From the IMG/VR virus record IMGVR_UViG_3300032246_001125, positions 1 through 38,855 of that record: a stretch of 38,855 bases of DNA; one strand, 5' to 3'. Origin of the DNA: a virus. Under the pieces are notes generated by a model. It made no database searches and was not told the origin of the DNA. It worked only from the letters and a program-made list of their open reading frames with translations. This document shows, one piece after another, positions 12,518 through 20,953 of the stretch; position 1 is the stretch's first letter; every line of letters starts with the position of its first letter. The position numbers were made by a program, and so were the translations under genes.

Positions 12518-12949
12518 TTAGTCGTTTCTAGTATTCCTAGTTGGTGGATCGTCTGGCAACAAGTCCATCGATGGTGCTGGAGGTGCAGCCATTGGCATTG
12601 GTTTTGGTGTCATCGCTACTGGAGCAGGCATAGGTGCTGGAATACTTACTGGTAAAGATGGTGCTGGAGTATTTGCTGCAGTTCCTGCGATCTTTTCTTG
12701 AGTTCTTCCGAATGCTGCGATACCTAATACTGCACCCATTGCCAAGTGAAATAAACCAGCACCTTGAAGTGTTAGAGGATTCCATTGAGTTACTGGTTGT
12801 TTAAGAACTGCTTGCAGCACTGACCAAGCAACAGGAAATATAACCATGTCCATCATACAGACAACCATGTACATCCAACCCATAGCTGGACGCCATTTCT
12901 TCTGCATCCAATCTTCGTCTTTTTTGACTTCTTTAATTTCGTTTGCCAT
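12518..12949 (-). CDS. Holin-like small membrane protein
   Basis: The 143-residue product starts MANEIKEVKKDEDW at 12949, preceded by AAGGAAG; the longer in-frame ATG at 13006 lies within gene 54 and is less likely. KKWRPAMGWMYMVVCMMDMVIFPVAW and GAGLFHLAMGAVLGIAAFG give two to three transmembrane segments of the GTA-type three-helix holin pattern (KWRP motif). It ends in a long Pro/Ala/Met-rich tail (PAPSLPVSIPAPMPAPVAMTP) and a charged DDPPTRNTRND. Holins permeabilise the inner membrane so that the endolysin reaches the wall. The proline-rich tail is unusual for a holin. The neighbouring genes are head and tail genes, which is normal for late expression. Confidence 0.7.
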   Translation of the reverse strand: MANEIKEVKKDEDWMQKKWRPAMGWMYMVVCMMDMVIFPVAWSVLQAVLKQPVTQWNPLTLQGAGLFHLAMGAVLGIAAFGRTQEKIAGTAANTPAPSLPVSIPAPMPAPVAMTPKPMPMAAPPAPSMDLLPDDPPTRNTRND

Positions 12950-12959
12950 CTTACTTCCT

Positions 12960-13805
12960 TTATACGAAAAAGTTTTTAATACTATTCTGAGCATTAGTAA
13001 GTACACCCTGCACTTTACCTCGCACTTCTTGTTCTATTCTCGACTTTTCACTTTTAATTTTATTCAATGCGTCTGATGCGCTATTTCTAAATTCAGTTAT
13101 ACCAGATTCTTTCATAACAGTACTTTGGAATGTACTAAAATCTTCCAAGTATTGTGTGGGTATATTTACGATTTCATTTATATCTGTTTGGAATCCTTCA
13201 AAGGATGGGATGTCGATGCCACGACTTACTGCACCTTGTAATGGAGCACCAGAAGCGAATTCAGAATCAGAAGGTGAAGGACCAATTTCTACAGATTTCC
13301 AAAATTTATAAACCATTGTAACTTGAATTTTCATGATATCTTTAGCAGCATAATCCATCTGAACAGCTCCAATAGATTTTGGATAACACTCATACAGATT
13401 AACTTGATAAGTATTTCTATCTAAAGTATCTTGAACTAATATATTCATTTGTGGACAAATATACTGATCATAGTATCTAAAGGTTCTTCTATCATAAGAT
13501 TGTAATCCTTTGATCCAATTATCAAATAGTACCTTAACATTCATTTTACTATCTACATAAAATGACATTGTTATTGGTTCATAATTAAACTCGTACGGAG
13601 TTTCACGAACTTCTCCGAATGTTCTATTTGGGTTTGTTTGTACAGTTAATCCTGGAAGTTGAACTTGATCACAGAACATTAACACTGTTCTTGTATCTAA
13701 TAAACCCTGAGTATTTACTACTGATGGAAATTCCATTAATACACTATAACGATTAGTTCTAGCCAATCCTGTAGATATACTTGATACAAAATCGCTTATT
13801 TTCAT
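12960..13805 (-). CDS. 54: Baseplate tail-tube initiator, gp54-like
   Basis: The 281-residue protein has the tail-tube-like fold signature of the gp19/gp54 group: GLARTNRYSVLMEFP near the N-terminus, CDQVQLPGLTVQT, and EFNYEPITMSFYVDSKMNVKVLFDNWIKGLQ. T4 gp54 (320 residues) forms the platform on the hub from which the tube of gp19 polymerises. A long C-terminal helix-rich part (IDIPSFEGFQTDINEIVNIP...) would contact the hub. Its start overlaps the stop of the upstream gene (ATGA). gp54 is preferred over gp19 because the protein is too long for a tube subunit and the partner gp48 is encoded across the divergent promoter region. Confidence 0.78.
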   Translation of the reverse strand: MKISDFVSSISTGLARTNRYSVLMEFPSVVNTQGLLDTRTVLMFCDQVQLPGLTVQTNPNRTFGEVRETPYEFNYEPITMSFYVDSKMNVKVLFDNWIKGLQSYDRRTFRYYDQYICPQMNILVQDTLDRNTYQVNLYECYPKSIGAVQMDYAAKDIMKIQVTMVYKFWKSVEIGPSPSDSEFASGAPLQGAVSRGIDIPSFEGFQTDINEIVNIPTQYLEDFSTFQSTVMKESGITEFRNSASDALNKIKSEKSRIEQEVRGKVQGVLTNAQNSIKNFFV

Positions 13806-14398
13806 CTTGAGTTTCTCCTAGAATCAAGCCAAACTTGATCTTTTGTTGCCCCAACAAATCTTTCTACAGGTAACATCATAGCAGTAGACCAATCGCCAGC
13901 ATTGATATCAATAAGAGGAGATCTCAGGTGCGATGACAGATATCTTTTTACACATGGTTTAGCAATAGCAAATTTTGAAACTCCATCTATCATTCCCCAT
14001 GAATATCGAAGTTTTGTAGTTTCATCGAATTTGTCGTTATTTTTAAACATCAATAATCTATCCATTAACAAGAATCTTAACTTGTGTGGCAGATAGTGCA
14101 TATTCAGCCCTATAAATCCATCTGGAGTTTTCCTAAAAGGGAATACCAGAGGAAACCTATCATAGTAGGGTAATGTATCTTTTGTTTTTGGGTCATAGAA
14201 AAACATGTATAGTTTTCCAGGAAGCGCATTACTGGTCAACTGAGTATCAGCTTTACTTAGCAGTTGATTAGGTGAAATGCGTTTCTTGCTTAGAAGCAAT
14301 ACCTGTTGTTCGAACCATGTACGAGACTTCTTCGATATGTCTTTATCATATCGATATTTGTCGAATAGTTCTTCTAATTCTGATTTCTTTTGAGCCAT
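13802..14398 (-). CDS. Conserved T4-like structural or assembly protein, unknown
   Basis: The 198-residue protein contains a distinctive segment PGKLYMFFYDPKTKDTLPYYDRFPLVFPFRKTPDGFIGLNMHYLPHKLRFLLMDRL. It is followed by KLRYSWGMIDGVSKFAIAKPCVKRYLSSHLRSP and a C-terminal VERFVGATKDQVWLDSRRNSR. I recall this block as common to many marine T4-like phages, but cannot name a tested function. Position between gp4 and gp54 suggests head-tail joining, end protection or packaging-related work. The start is preceded by a TAGATATTTATAA-like spacer in the 9-base gap to gp4. No catalytic signature is visible. Confidence 0.7.
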   Translation of the reverse strand: MAQKKSELEELFDKYRYDKDISKKSRTWFEQQVLLLSKKRISPNQLLSKADTQLTSNALPGKLYMFFYDPKTKDTLPYYDRFPLVFPFRKTPDGFIGLNMHYLPHKLRFLLMDRLLMFKNNDKFDETTKLRYSWGMIDGVSKFAIAKPCVKRYLSSHLRSPLIDINAGDWSTAMMLPVERFVGATKDQVWLDSRRNSR

Positions 14399-14407
14399 AA
14401 TAGATAT

Positions 14408-14842
14408 TTATAAGCCGAGTTCGTGTTCTGTAATAATAATGAATTCCCAACCACGATCCTTTGCATATGCTCTTGCAGCTTTCCACTTAGACTGATTTTT
14501 GATAAAATTAAAGGATTCTTCGAGATATCTTTTAGTTTGTTTTCCAGGAAATATTGGAGGGACTGTTTGTTTAGATGGTTTGATTTCTACTAAGTAAGTC
14601 TTATCACTGTTGTTTTTATCTTTAACCTGTATCTGAAAATCAACATAGTATCGATGAATGCGGTCATCCGTAGCACAACGATATGGCACAATTGTTTCTT
14701 CAGATTTCCACTTAATAACACTAGGATTCGAATCGCACCAATTTGCGAATTTAGTTTCCCATGAAGACCTCATAATTATGTTTGAGGGATCCCCACTGTA
14801 TTTTTGTGGATTTCTTGGTGTGAACTTTCTTTTATGGAACAT
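14408..14842 (-). CDS. 4: Head completion protein, gp4-like nuclease fold
   Basis: The 144-residue protein aligns by eye with T4 gp4 (150 residues) from its first residues: FTPRNPQKYSGDPSNIIMRSSWETKFANWCDSNP, then VIKWKSEETIVPYRC and HRYYVDFQIQVKD. The central E-x-K pair in YLVEIKPSKQT has the PD-(D/E)XK-like nuclease layout (acidic WETKF, Asp in YVDFQ, Glu-x-Lys). gp4 completes the filled head before tail joining. The ATG at 14842 follows a TAGGAG site. A candidate late promoter (TCTAAATA) lies 26 bases upstream on this strand. It is the first gene of the - strand block. Confidence 0.9.
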   Translation of the reverse strand: MFHKRKFTPRNPQKYSGDPSNIIMRSSWETKFANWCDSNPSVIKWKSEETIVPYRCATDDRIHRYYVDFQIQVKDKNNSDKTYLVEIKPSKQTVPPIFPGKQTKRYLEESFNFIKNQSKWKAARAYAKDRGWEFIIITEHELGL

Positions 14843-14847
14843 AAATA
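14840..14847 (+). promoter_or_regulatory. Candidate late promoter for the baseplate operon
   Basis: CATAAATA differs by one base from the T4 late consensus TATAAATA. It sits 35 bases before the gp48 ATG, giving a leader of about 30 bases. It overlaps the gp4 start codon on the other strand. Confidence 0.45.
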
Positions 14848-14867
14848 TACAATAACTCCTATAAACT

Positions 14868-14875
14868 TATTTAGA
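14868..14875 (-). promoter_or_regulatory. Candidate late promoter for the gp4 block
   Basis: On the - strand this reads TCTAAATA, one base from TATAAATA, with about 26 bases to the gp4 ATG and the TAGGAG site in between. With the motif at 14840 it forms a compact divergent late-promoter pair. Confidence 0.45.
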
Positions 14876-14882
14876 GACTATA

Positions 14883-15929
14883 ATGGCACTTAACCAAGAT
14901 CGTGGCGCAGCTACTACCTATAAAGATCAATATAACATAAGCCAATATCAGTATCCAAAAGACTTGTATTCTAACAATGGTCTTTATGGTGGCAACTATG
15001 TTATTTTCTACATTAATGTAGCAGAAGATAGTCGTGTTCTAAAGAAAGCAAAAGAAGATATAGTAGATCCAGCTTCGGTTCCAGCTAGAATGAGGGGAGA
15101 CGCAGCTGATACTGATGCTGGGGTTGCTCAAACAGTTGGTGGTGCTGCAATCAAAGGCGCAGTTCCAGGTATAGTTGCTGGTGTCGCTGCAAATGGATTA
15201 AAGGGTGGTATCCGTGGTGTTACTAAATCTGCGTTAAAGGGTGGTGTTGTTGGTGCAGCAGTGGGTGTAGCAGGTGCTGGTGTTGTAGCAATAGCTGCAG
15301 GTGGTAAAATGGCTCGTCAACAAAAGCGATTAAAGAAAGCCATCGCACTTCATGTGCCAAACCAATTGAATATTCGTTATGGTATGAACTATGATGCGAC
15401 AGATACTGCAGCACAACAGTTAGCATTAACTGCTGCATCTTCTCAAATCCTTAATGCAGCTGGTGCAGGTGCAGTTACTCTAGCACTAACAAAAGGACCA
15501 AATGCGGAATTACTTTCAGCTCAATCTGGTTTAGCACCAAACCCTAAGAAAGAAAACTTATTTAAGAGTGTAGACTTTAGAACATTCCAGTTTGATTATA
15601 TGTTCTTTCCAAGAAACGCAGAAGAAGCAAAGAATGTTAGAAACATAATTAAAGAATTTAAAATTCACATGCATCCAGAATATAAAGATGATAACAATTT
15701 CTTGTTTATCTATCCTTCTGAGTTTGATGTGTTCTACTATAATAATGGTGTTGAGAATATGAATATTCATCGACACACATCTTGCGTTTTAACAGAAATG
15801 TCGGTGAACTATACACCAAACGCAATGTTTAATACTTTCGATGACGGAATGCCAACGCAGATCAATGTGCAACTAACATTCAAAGAATTGGCTATCCTTA
15901 CAAAACAACAAATCGAGGACGGATTCTAA
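14883..15929 (+). CDS. 48: Baseplate tail-tube cap, gp48-like
   Basis: The 348-residue protein is close to T4 gp48 (364 residues). The N-terminal QYQYPKDLYSNNGLYGGNYVIFYINV block and the C-terminal FRTFQFDYMFFPRNAEEAKNVRNIIKEFKIHMHPEYK...FLFIYPSEFDVFYYNNG...NMNIHRHTSCVLTEMSVNYTPN segment are typical of this tube-like fold. The middle (about residues 80-150) is a Gly/Ala-rich hydrophobic stretch (GVVGAAVGVAGAGVVAIAAGG) that looks like a membrane-active segment. gp48 caps the hub together with gp54 before tube polymerisation. No clear Shine-Dalgarno sequence precedes the ATG. It heads the baseplate operon. Confidence 0.88.
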   Translation: MALNQDRGAATTYKDQYNISQYQYPKDLYSNNGLYGGNYVIFYINVAEDSRVLKKAKEDIVDPASVPARMRGDAADTDAGVAQTVGGAAIKGAVPGIVAGVAANGLKGGIRGVTKSALKGGVVGAAVGVAGAGVVAIAAGGKMARQQKRLKKAIALHVPNQLNIRYGMNYDATDTAAQQLALTAASSQILNAAGAGAVTLALTKGPNAELLSAQSGLAPNPKKENLFKSVDFRTFQFDYMFFPRNAEEAKNVRNIIKEFKIHMHPEYKDDNNFLFIYPSEFDVFYYNNGVENMNIHRHTSCVLTEMSVNYTPNAMFNTFDDGMPTQINVQLTFKELAILTKQQIEDGF

Positions 15930-15930
15930 A

Positions 15931-16446
15931 ATGTATTTTGAGAAGATACCTAAAATCTATTATGAGTTTCAGATAAATGGTGCACCTCACCTAAAGATTC
16001 TAAAAGACATAACAGTCAATGTTCGTTTCATTAAAGAAGTATTAGAGAACATTACATCTTATGATGAGTATGATATCATTGACGGAGAAACACCAGAAAT
16101 AATTGCAGCTAAAGTATACGGAAATTCAAATTACCATTGGATCATTATGTTGGCTAATGAGAGATTTGACTATCGTGAAGACTTTCCTTTAGATTATACT
16201 GCTCTTTCAAAGCGAGTTACAGATGTATATGGAGCAGGCAATGAGTATGCACCACATCACTATGAGTGGATTTATGTAAATAATAATGACAATATCTATA
16301 TCGTAAACTCAGACCATGTAGATGCTTACCCAGTTTCTAATTATCAACATGAAGAAAGATTAAACGAATCTAAAAGAAGAATCAAGTTGATATCTAAACC
16401 TCAACTAGATTTTGTACTTAAACAATATAGTAAAATGTTTGAATAA
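15931..16446 (+). CDS. 53: Baseplate wedge protein, gp53-like
   Basis: The 171-residue protein starts MYFEKIPKIYYEF and contains the gp53 signature: VRFIKEVLENITSYDEYDIIDGETPEIIAAKVYGNSNYHWIIMLANERFDYREDFPL. This segment forms a LysM-like fold in gp53 that locks neighbouring wedges together. T4 gp53 has 196 residues. The start is one base after the gp48 stop, and its stop codon overlaps the ATG of the next gene (TAATG), which implies coupled translation. Confidence 0.92.
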   Translation: MYFEKIPKIYYEFQINGAPHLKILKDITVNVRFIKEVLENITSYDEYDIIDGETPEIIAAKVYGNSNYHWIIMLANERFDYREDFPLDYTALSKRVTDVYGAGNEYAPHHYEWIYVNNNDNIYIVNSDHVDAYPVSNYQHEERLNESKRRIKLISKPQLDFVLKQYSKMFE

Positions 16447-17774
16447 TGGCTGAAGAACAAAGAGATATATCCTCAGACCAATTAAGGGTCGCTGGTGATG
16501 TAAATATAGATAAAGTAGAAGTTGTTTCTTTATATAAGAACACTTCATTCAGTATCACCAATCAAGTCAAAGCAATAGAAATCTATGAGGACATGTTCAG
16601 CCCATTCACAACTGGTTCTATTGTTGTACAAGATTCTTTAGATTTAATTAACGCATTACCATTTGTTGGTGAAGAATATTTGGATATTAAATTGTTCACT
16701 CCAACATTAGATAGTGGTATGGGCGACGATGGAATCATTCAAGGTAGATACTTTATTTACAAAATGAGTGAACGAGAAAATGTCGGTGAGAAAAGTGTAA
16801 TATATCAATTGCATTTTATTTCAGCAGAAGCTGTTAATGATTTAAATGTTAAATTGAGCAGAGGATTCGAGGGAAAGATTTCTGACATTATTGGAACATT
16901 AGTTAAAGATGGGAAAATGTTAGGCACAGATAAACCTTTGATACTAGAAGATACAAAAAGTGCAACAAAGTATGTTTCCAACTACTGGTCTGTTGTTGAA
17001 AATATTAACTTCCTCACTAAACAAGCATCCAATGGTAATGGTAGTGCCACCTATTGTTTCTTCGAGAATAGACAAGGATTTAATTTTGTATCCTTAGATT
17101 ATTTGAATGAACAGAAACCATCTCAAGTATTTAATAACGGAACTGCCAATGGAGAAATTAGTCCTTCTGGTGGTTCTTCAAGAAACATTGACGAAGACTT
17201 TTCTAAACTTTTAGAGTTTGGAGTTCCTCATGGGTTTGACATTATCGATAGAGTTAATTCTGGAACATATGCTTCAAAGTTAATCAGTCATGATATGACT
17301 ACTAAAAGATATAAAACAGTTCACTATGACTATTTGTCTAAGTTCAACGAAGGAACTGAGACAAGATTAAACAAATTTCCAATTACAACACCTGATGTTG
17401 CTGCAAGAGTAAATTCTACAATATTTAATGTTGAAACAGCAAATCAAGTGTTTAGTGGCTTTGGTGATGTTTCTAATATTAGAGTTATGCAAGATAGAAC
17501 ATCAAGAATGAAACAAGCAGAAGCATTTAAAGTTCATGTTAAAGTTAATGGAAGAACAGATTATACTGTAGGACAAGTTGTTAAATTAAATATAACTTCA
17601 CCTAGTCCAACATCTACTTCAGATACACCAGAACAAACAGAAGATAAAATGTATAGCGGTAACTATATTGTATCAGCTATAAATCATTCAATCAATAAAG
17701 AGAAACATGAATGTCATATGGAATTGATTAAAGATAGTTTAATATTTGATTTGCAGACAGGTAAAACATCATGA
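16446..17774 (+). CDS. 27: Baseplate hub protein, gp27-like
   Basis: The 442-residue protein has the layout of gp27-type hub rings (T4 gp27 is 391 residues). An N-terminal beta domain (VEVVSLYKNTSFSITNQVKAIEIYEDMFSPFTTGSIVVQDSLDLINALPFVGEEYLDIKLFTP) is the tube-like fold. It is followed by SDIIGTLVKDGKM, YWSVVENINFLTKQA and a C-terminal beta domain with VKVNGRTDYTVGQVVKLNI and YIVSAINHSINKEKHECHMELIKD. The protein would form the trimeric hub on which the gp5-like spike sits. It lies directly before the spike gene, with an ATGA overlap, as 27 and 5 partners usually do in marine relatives. Confidence 0.82.
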   Translation: MAEEQRDISSDQLRVAGDVNIDKVEVVSLYKNTSFSITNQVKAIEIYEDMFSPFTTGSIVVQDSLDLINALPFVGEEYLDIKLFTPTLDSGMGDDGIIQGRYFIYKMSERENVGEKSVIYQLHFISAEAVNDLNVKLSRGFEGKISDIIGTLVKDGKMLGTDKPLILEDTKSATKYVSNYWSVVENINFLTKQASNGNGSATYCFFENRQGFNFVSLDYLNEQKPSQVFNNGTANGEISPSGGSSRNIDEDFSKLLEFGVPHGFDIIDRVNSGTYASKLISHDMTTKRYKTVHYDYLSKFNEGTETRLNKFPITTPDVAARVNSTIFNVETANQVFSGFGDVSNIRVMQDRTSRMKQAEAFKVHVKVNGRTDYTVGQVVKLNITSPSPTSTSDTPEQTEDKMYSGNYIVSAINHSINKEKHECHMELIKDSLIFDLQTGKTS

Positions 17775-20638
17775 AAATATTTACAGGTGTAGTTGAGAAT
17801 AGAGAAGATCCATTAAAGATTGGTAGATGCCAAGTTCGTATAGTTGGTTTACATACAGAAGATAAAGCAAAACTACCAACAAAAGATCTTCCATGGGCTC
17901 ATCCATTGGCTCCAACTACCTCAGCTTCAATGAATGGTATTGGTTGGACTCCAGTTGGTCCAGTAACAGGCACATGGGTTGCTCTTATATTTACTGATGA
18001 TGATCAGCAACAACCACTGATGCTTGGTACACTTCCTGGAATTCCCCAAAGTAAAGCAGCAGCCATTGCGATTGAAGAGTCTGATGGAGATATGGTTGCT
18101 ACTGATGGTGGTGTTTTAACAGATTCTTCTGGTTCACCTGTAACTGCAGGAGATGGTTCTCCTATTCAAGTTGGTACTGCAGAGTCTCAAGCAAAACCTC
18201 CATCATCTGCAACAACTTCTACTGCATCTTCTGCTCCGAATTTATCAGAACAGAAAGATACAAATAAGCCATCAGATGCATCATTGAAACAAGATATTCC
18301 AACGACTCCTCCACCAGCATCAACACCAAACCCTTCTCTTGCAAAACAAAATATTCAATATATTATTGATGCTTGTGATCAAGTTGGATTAAAAAGTAAA
18401 TATGCTAAGTGTGCAATTCTTGGTATTTGTGGTGGCGAATCAGGTTGGTTAGCAATCGAAGAAGGTTCTTACTATAGTAACGCAGATTCTCTTGCTAAAA
18501 TCTTTAAGAGAAGTTTTCCAGGTGGCGCAGCAGAAGCACAGCCATATACTAAATGGCAAGGATCTAAAGCAGATTTCTTTAGAAAAATATATTCACCATC
18601 AGGTAATGGTTCTTTGCTAGGACATAAAGATCCAGATGATGGAGCCAAATATTATGGTCGTGGGTTTAACCAAATCACTGGTAAATCTCTATACCTTCAA
18701 TTACAAAATTACCTTAAAACAAAAGGTGTTATTGTTGATATCGTAAATAAACCTGAGACATTAATATCTGATCCAAAAACATGTGCACTAGCAACTGCAG
18801 CATTTTATGCTCTTAATGTTAAAGCTGATCAAAATGATCCATCATATTTCTCAGCTGCACTTAAAAGAACAGGTGCTGATGCTAATGGAACTGGTTATAC
18901 TAAAAAGAAAAAGTTATATGAATATTTTCTTGGTGCTTCGGTTGGTTCTGAACCAACGAATAAACCATCAGCTGATGATCAAAAAACTTATACTAAAGAA
19001 GAAGTAAAAGATTTACCTCCATCAAAACAAGCTGCACTATTAGAAGATAGATCAGATGCGAATAGTTTAGGATTCAGAGATCCAAAAGGTAAATATCCTC
19101 TTAGAAATTTAGTTGATGAACCAGATACCAATCGTTTGGCTCGTGGAATTATCAAAGAGACTGCAATAGATTTTAAAGATTCAACAAGAGTGAAAGCCAT
19201 CCCTGCTGCAAATGGTAGTGATGATTGGGAGCAACCACTAGCACCTTATGGTGGTATGTATCCTTACAATAAAGTTTTTGAATCTGAGTCTGGTCATCTA
19301 TTTGTGATGGATGATACTCCTCAAAATGAAAATGTTAGTTTGTATCATAAGGCTGGTTCTTTTATCGACATCGATGGAAATGGAACTCAGGTTAATAGAA
19401 TAGTTGGTGATGGTTATACTATCATTGATCGCAATGGTGCAATTTATATTCAAGGTAAGTGTAATCTAACAGTTGGCAATTCTGTAAACATTTTAGTGCA
19501 AGGTACTGCTGATATTCAAGTTGATGGTGAAGCTACTATAAATCTAAACAATAATGCTTTTGTTGGAGTTGGTGGTGATTTAGATATTGCAGTTGGTGGA
19601 GACATCTCAGTTCTTGCTGGTGGTTCTATAAACATGAAAGCTGGTGCAGCTATTGGATTTGAATCAGCAGAATCATTTACAGTTAATGCTGGTGCTTCTT
19701 TTGCGGTAACTGCTGCAGACAATGCTGGAATTGCAGCTGGCGCAAATGTTTATAGCGATGCTGGCGGTGAACAACATTTACTAGCAGGTGGTAATGTTAA
19801 TGTTCACGGAGCACAATTCCAAGGACAATCGGGTACAGCTGCTGCTGCTCCAGCAGTAGAAGCAGGGGCAGTACAATTGACTGCTCCAGATTTTTCTAGT
19901 GGAAAATTAAATCAATTTGGTGCACCACTGGCTACTCCTGTTAGACCATCTCCACCTGTCCAGTTAAAATACGCTATTGAAGAAGAAAATAGTGCATTAG
20001 TAAATGATTATATTGCTAATCCAGACAAATATAAAAACGCAGAAGCTGCAGCTGGTGGAGTCAAAGAAAACTTTGCTGGAACACCGAAAGATTCTGGAAA
20101 TGCACCTAGTTTGATTTCTGGAGCAGGATCTTCTGACATCTATGCATTCTTAACTAAACAACTACAGTTACAAGATCAAGGTCGTTATTGGAGCGAGACT
20201 GGTATGGGTGGTGCTCCTTCAAATCAAAATATTGTTCGAATTTGGGCTGACATTGGATTCCCTAAATCTGGAATATGGCAAACCGACCAAACTGCTTGGT
20301 GTATGGGATTCGTAAATTGGACACTGAAACAGTGTGGATATCGTTATCGTCAATCAGCTGGAGCTAGAGCGATTGCCACTGAAACTTCTCAGTGGGGTGC
20401 TACAAAACTATCTGATATGAGACAAGCTGAACCTGGAGATATTGCTCTTTGGAGTTATGGACATGTTAACTTTGTTTATACAAATACCAATGGTAAACTA
20501 TCATTCGTTGGTGGAAACCAAGCTGACAAAGCAGCAAATAATCCTTCTGGTGGTACAGTTAATCAATCTTGGAAAGGTGGTTACTCTGTTCCAGGAGACG
20601 GATCTTTGGTAGGAATTTTTAGACCGAGCAAAGCATAA
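17771..20638 (+). CDS. 5: gp5-like spike with GH19-type and CHAP-type wall hydrolase domains
   Basis: The 955-residue protein is a central baseplate spike. Residues about 1-95 form the gp5 OB-fold (KIFTGVVENREDPLKIGRCQVRIVG, DLPWAHPLAP, GTWVALIFTDDDQQQPLMLGTLPG). A Ser/Thr/Pro linker leads to a lysozyme-like GH19-type domain (about 195-400) with a probable catalytic Glu223 in GGESGW and YYGRGFNQITG around residue 294. Next come the gp5 conserved region (ETAIDFKDSTRVKAIPAANGSDDWEQP) and a beta-helix with repeated V-x-V-G-G-D/N units (about 540-690). The C-terminus (about 780-955) holds a second domain of CHAP/TIGR02594 type, with Cys844 in TAWCMGFVNW, His898 in GHVNFVY, and GGNQADK. T4 gp5 has one lysozyme domain and 575 residues. 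Confidence 0.9.
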   Translation: MKIFTGVVENREDPLKIGRCQVRIVGLHTEDKAKLPTKDLPWAHPLAPTTSASMNGIGWTPVGPVTGTWVALIFTDDDQQQPLMLGTLPGIPQSKAAAIAIEESDGDMVATDGGVLTDSSGSPVTAGDGSPIQVGTAESQAKPPSSATTSTASSAPNLSEQKDTNKPSDASLKQDIPTTPPPASTPNPSLAKQNIQYIIDACDQVGLKSKYAKCAILGICGGESGWLAIEEGSYYSNADSLAKIFKRSFPGGAAEAQPYTKWQGSKADFFRKIYSPSGNGSLLGHKDPDDGAKYYGRGFNQITGKSLYLQLQNYLKTKGVIVDIVNKPETLISDPKTCALATAAFYALNVKADQNDPSYFSAALKRTGADANGTGYTKKKKLYEYFLGASVGSEPTNKPSADDQKTYTKEEVKDLPPSKQAALLEDRSDANSLGFRDPKGKYPLRNLVDEPDTNRLARGIIKETAIDFKDSTRVKAIPAANGSDDWEQPLAPYGGMYPYNKVFESESGHLFVMDDTPQNENVSLYHKAGSFIDIDGNGTQVNRIVGDGYTIIDRNGAIYIQGKCNLTVGNSVNILVQGTADIQVDGEATINLNNNAFVGVGGDLDIAVGGDISVLAGGSINMKAGAAIGFESAESFTVNAGASFAVTAADNAGIAAGANVYSDAGGEQHLLAGGNVNVHGAQFQGQSGTAAAAPAVEAGAVQLTAPDFSSGKLNQFGAPLATPVRPSPPVQLKYAIEEENSALVNDYIANPDKYKNAEAAAGGVKENFAGTPKDSGNAPSLISGAGSSDIYAFLTKQLQLQDQGRYWSETGMGGAPSNQNIVRIWADIGFPKSGIWQTDQTAWCMGFVNWTLKQCGYRYRQSAGARAIATETSQWGATKLSDMRQAEPGDIALWSYGHVNFVYTNTNGKLSFVGGNQADKAANNPSGGTVNQSWKGGYSVPGDGSLVGIFRPSKA

Positions 20639-20937
20639 TGCCAAATATTCTTCGTAAGGGTGATCTAAGTATAGGTAAAGATGGAGGAGATCCAACTCCT
20701 CTCACCTTTAAAAACCAAGCAACTAAAACATATTGGGGTGGACAACTAATCGCTTTAGTTGGAGATCAATTTGAACCACATAGAGTAGGATTAGTTACTC
20801 ACTCAGCTTCTCAAAGAGAAATTATAGCAGGTTCTGCTACAATGTTTTTTGAAGGTAAATCAGTCGCCAGAACAGGCGATCCAATAGCAGACGGAGACGA
20901 ATGTGGTCCAGGATTAGGTTCGGGCTTTGCTGGATAA
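20638..20937 (+). CDS. PAAR-domain spike tip
   Basis: The 99-residue protein has PAAR features: GDLSIGKDGGDPTPL near the N-terminus, repeated G-D pairs, and the C-terminal HSASQREIIAGSATMFFEGKSVARTGDPIADGDECG. PAAR proteins form a conical cap with a metal-bound tip on the gp5 beta-helix and are the counterpart of T4 gp5.4. The His residues in EPHRVGLVTHS and Cys in DECG are candidate metal ligands. The start overlaps the spike stop (TAATG), which supports assembly on that spike. Confidence 0.88.
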   Translation: MPNILRKGDLSIGKDGGDPTPLTFKNQATKTYWGGQLIALVGDQFEPHRVGLVTHSASQREIIAGSATMFFEGKSVARTGDPIADGDECGPGLGSGFAG

Positions 20938-20940
20938 CAT

Positions 20941-20948
20941 TATAAATA
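20941..20948 (+). promoter_or_regulatory. Perfect T4 late-promoter motif upstream of gene 25
   Basis: TATAAATA matches the T4 late consensus at all eight positions and sits between the PAAR stop and the gp25 ATG. The start codon is only six bases away, so a transcript from here would be leaderless. In AT-rich DNA it may be coincidental. Confidence 0.35.
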
Positions 20949-20953
20949 ATAAA

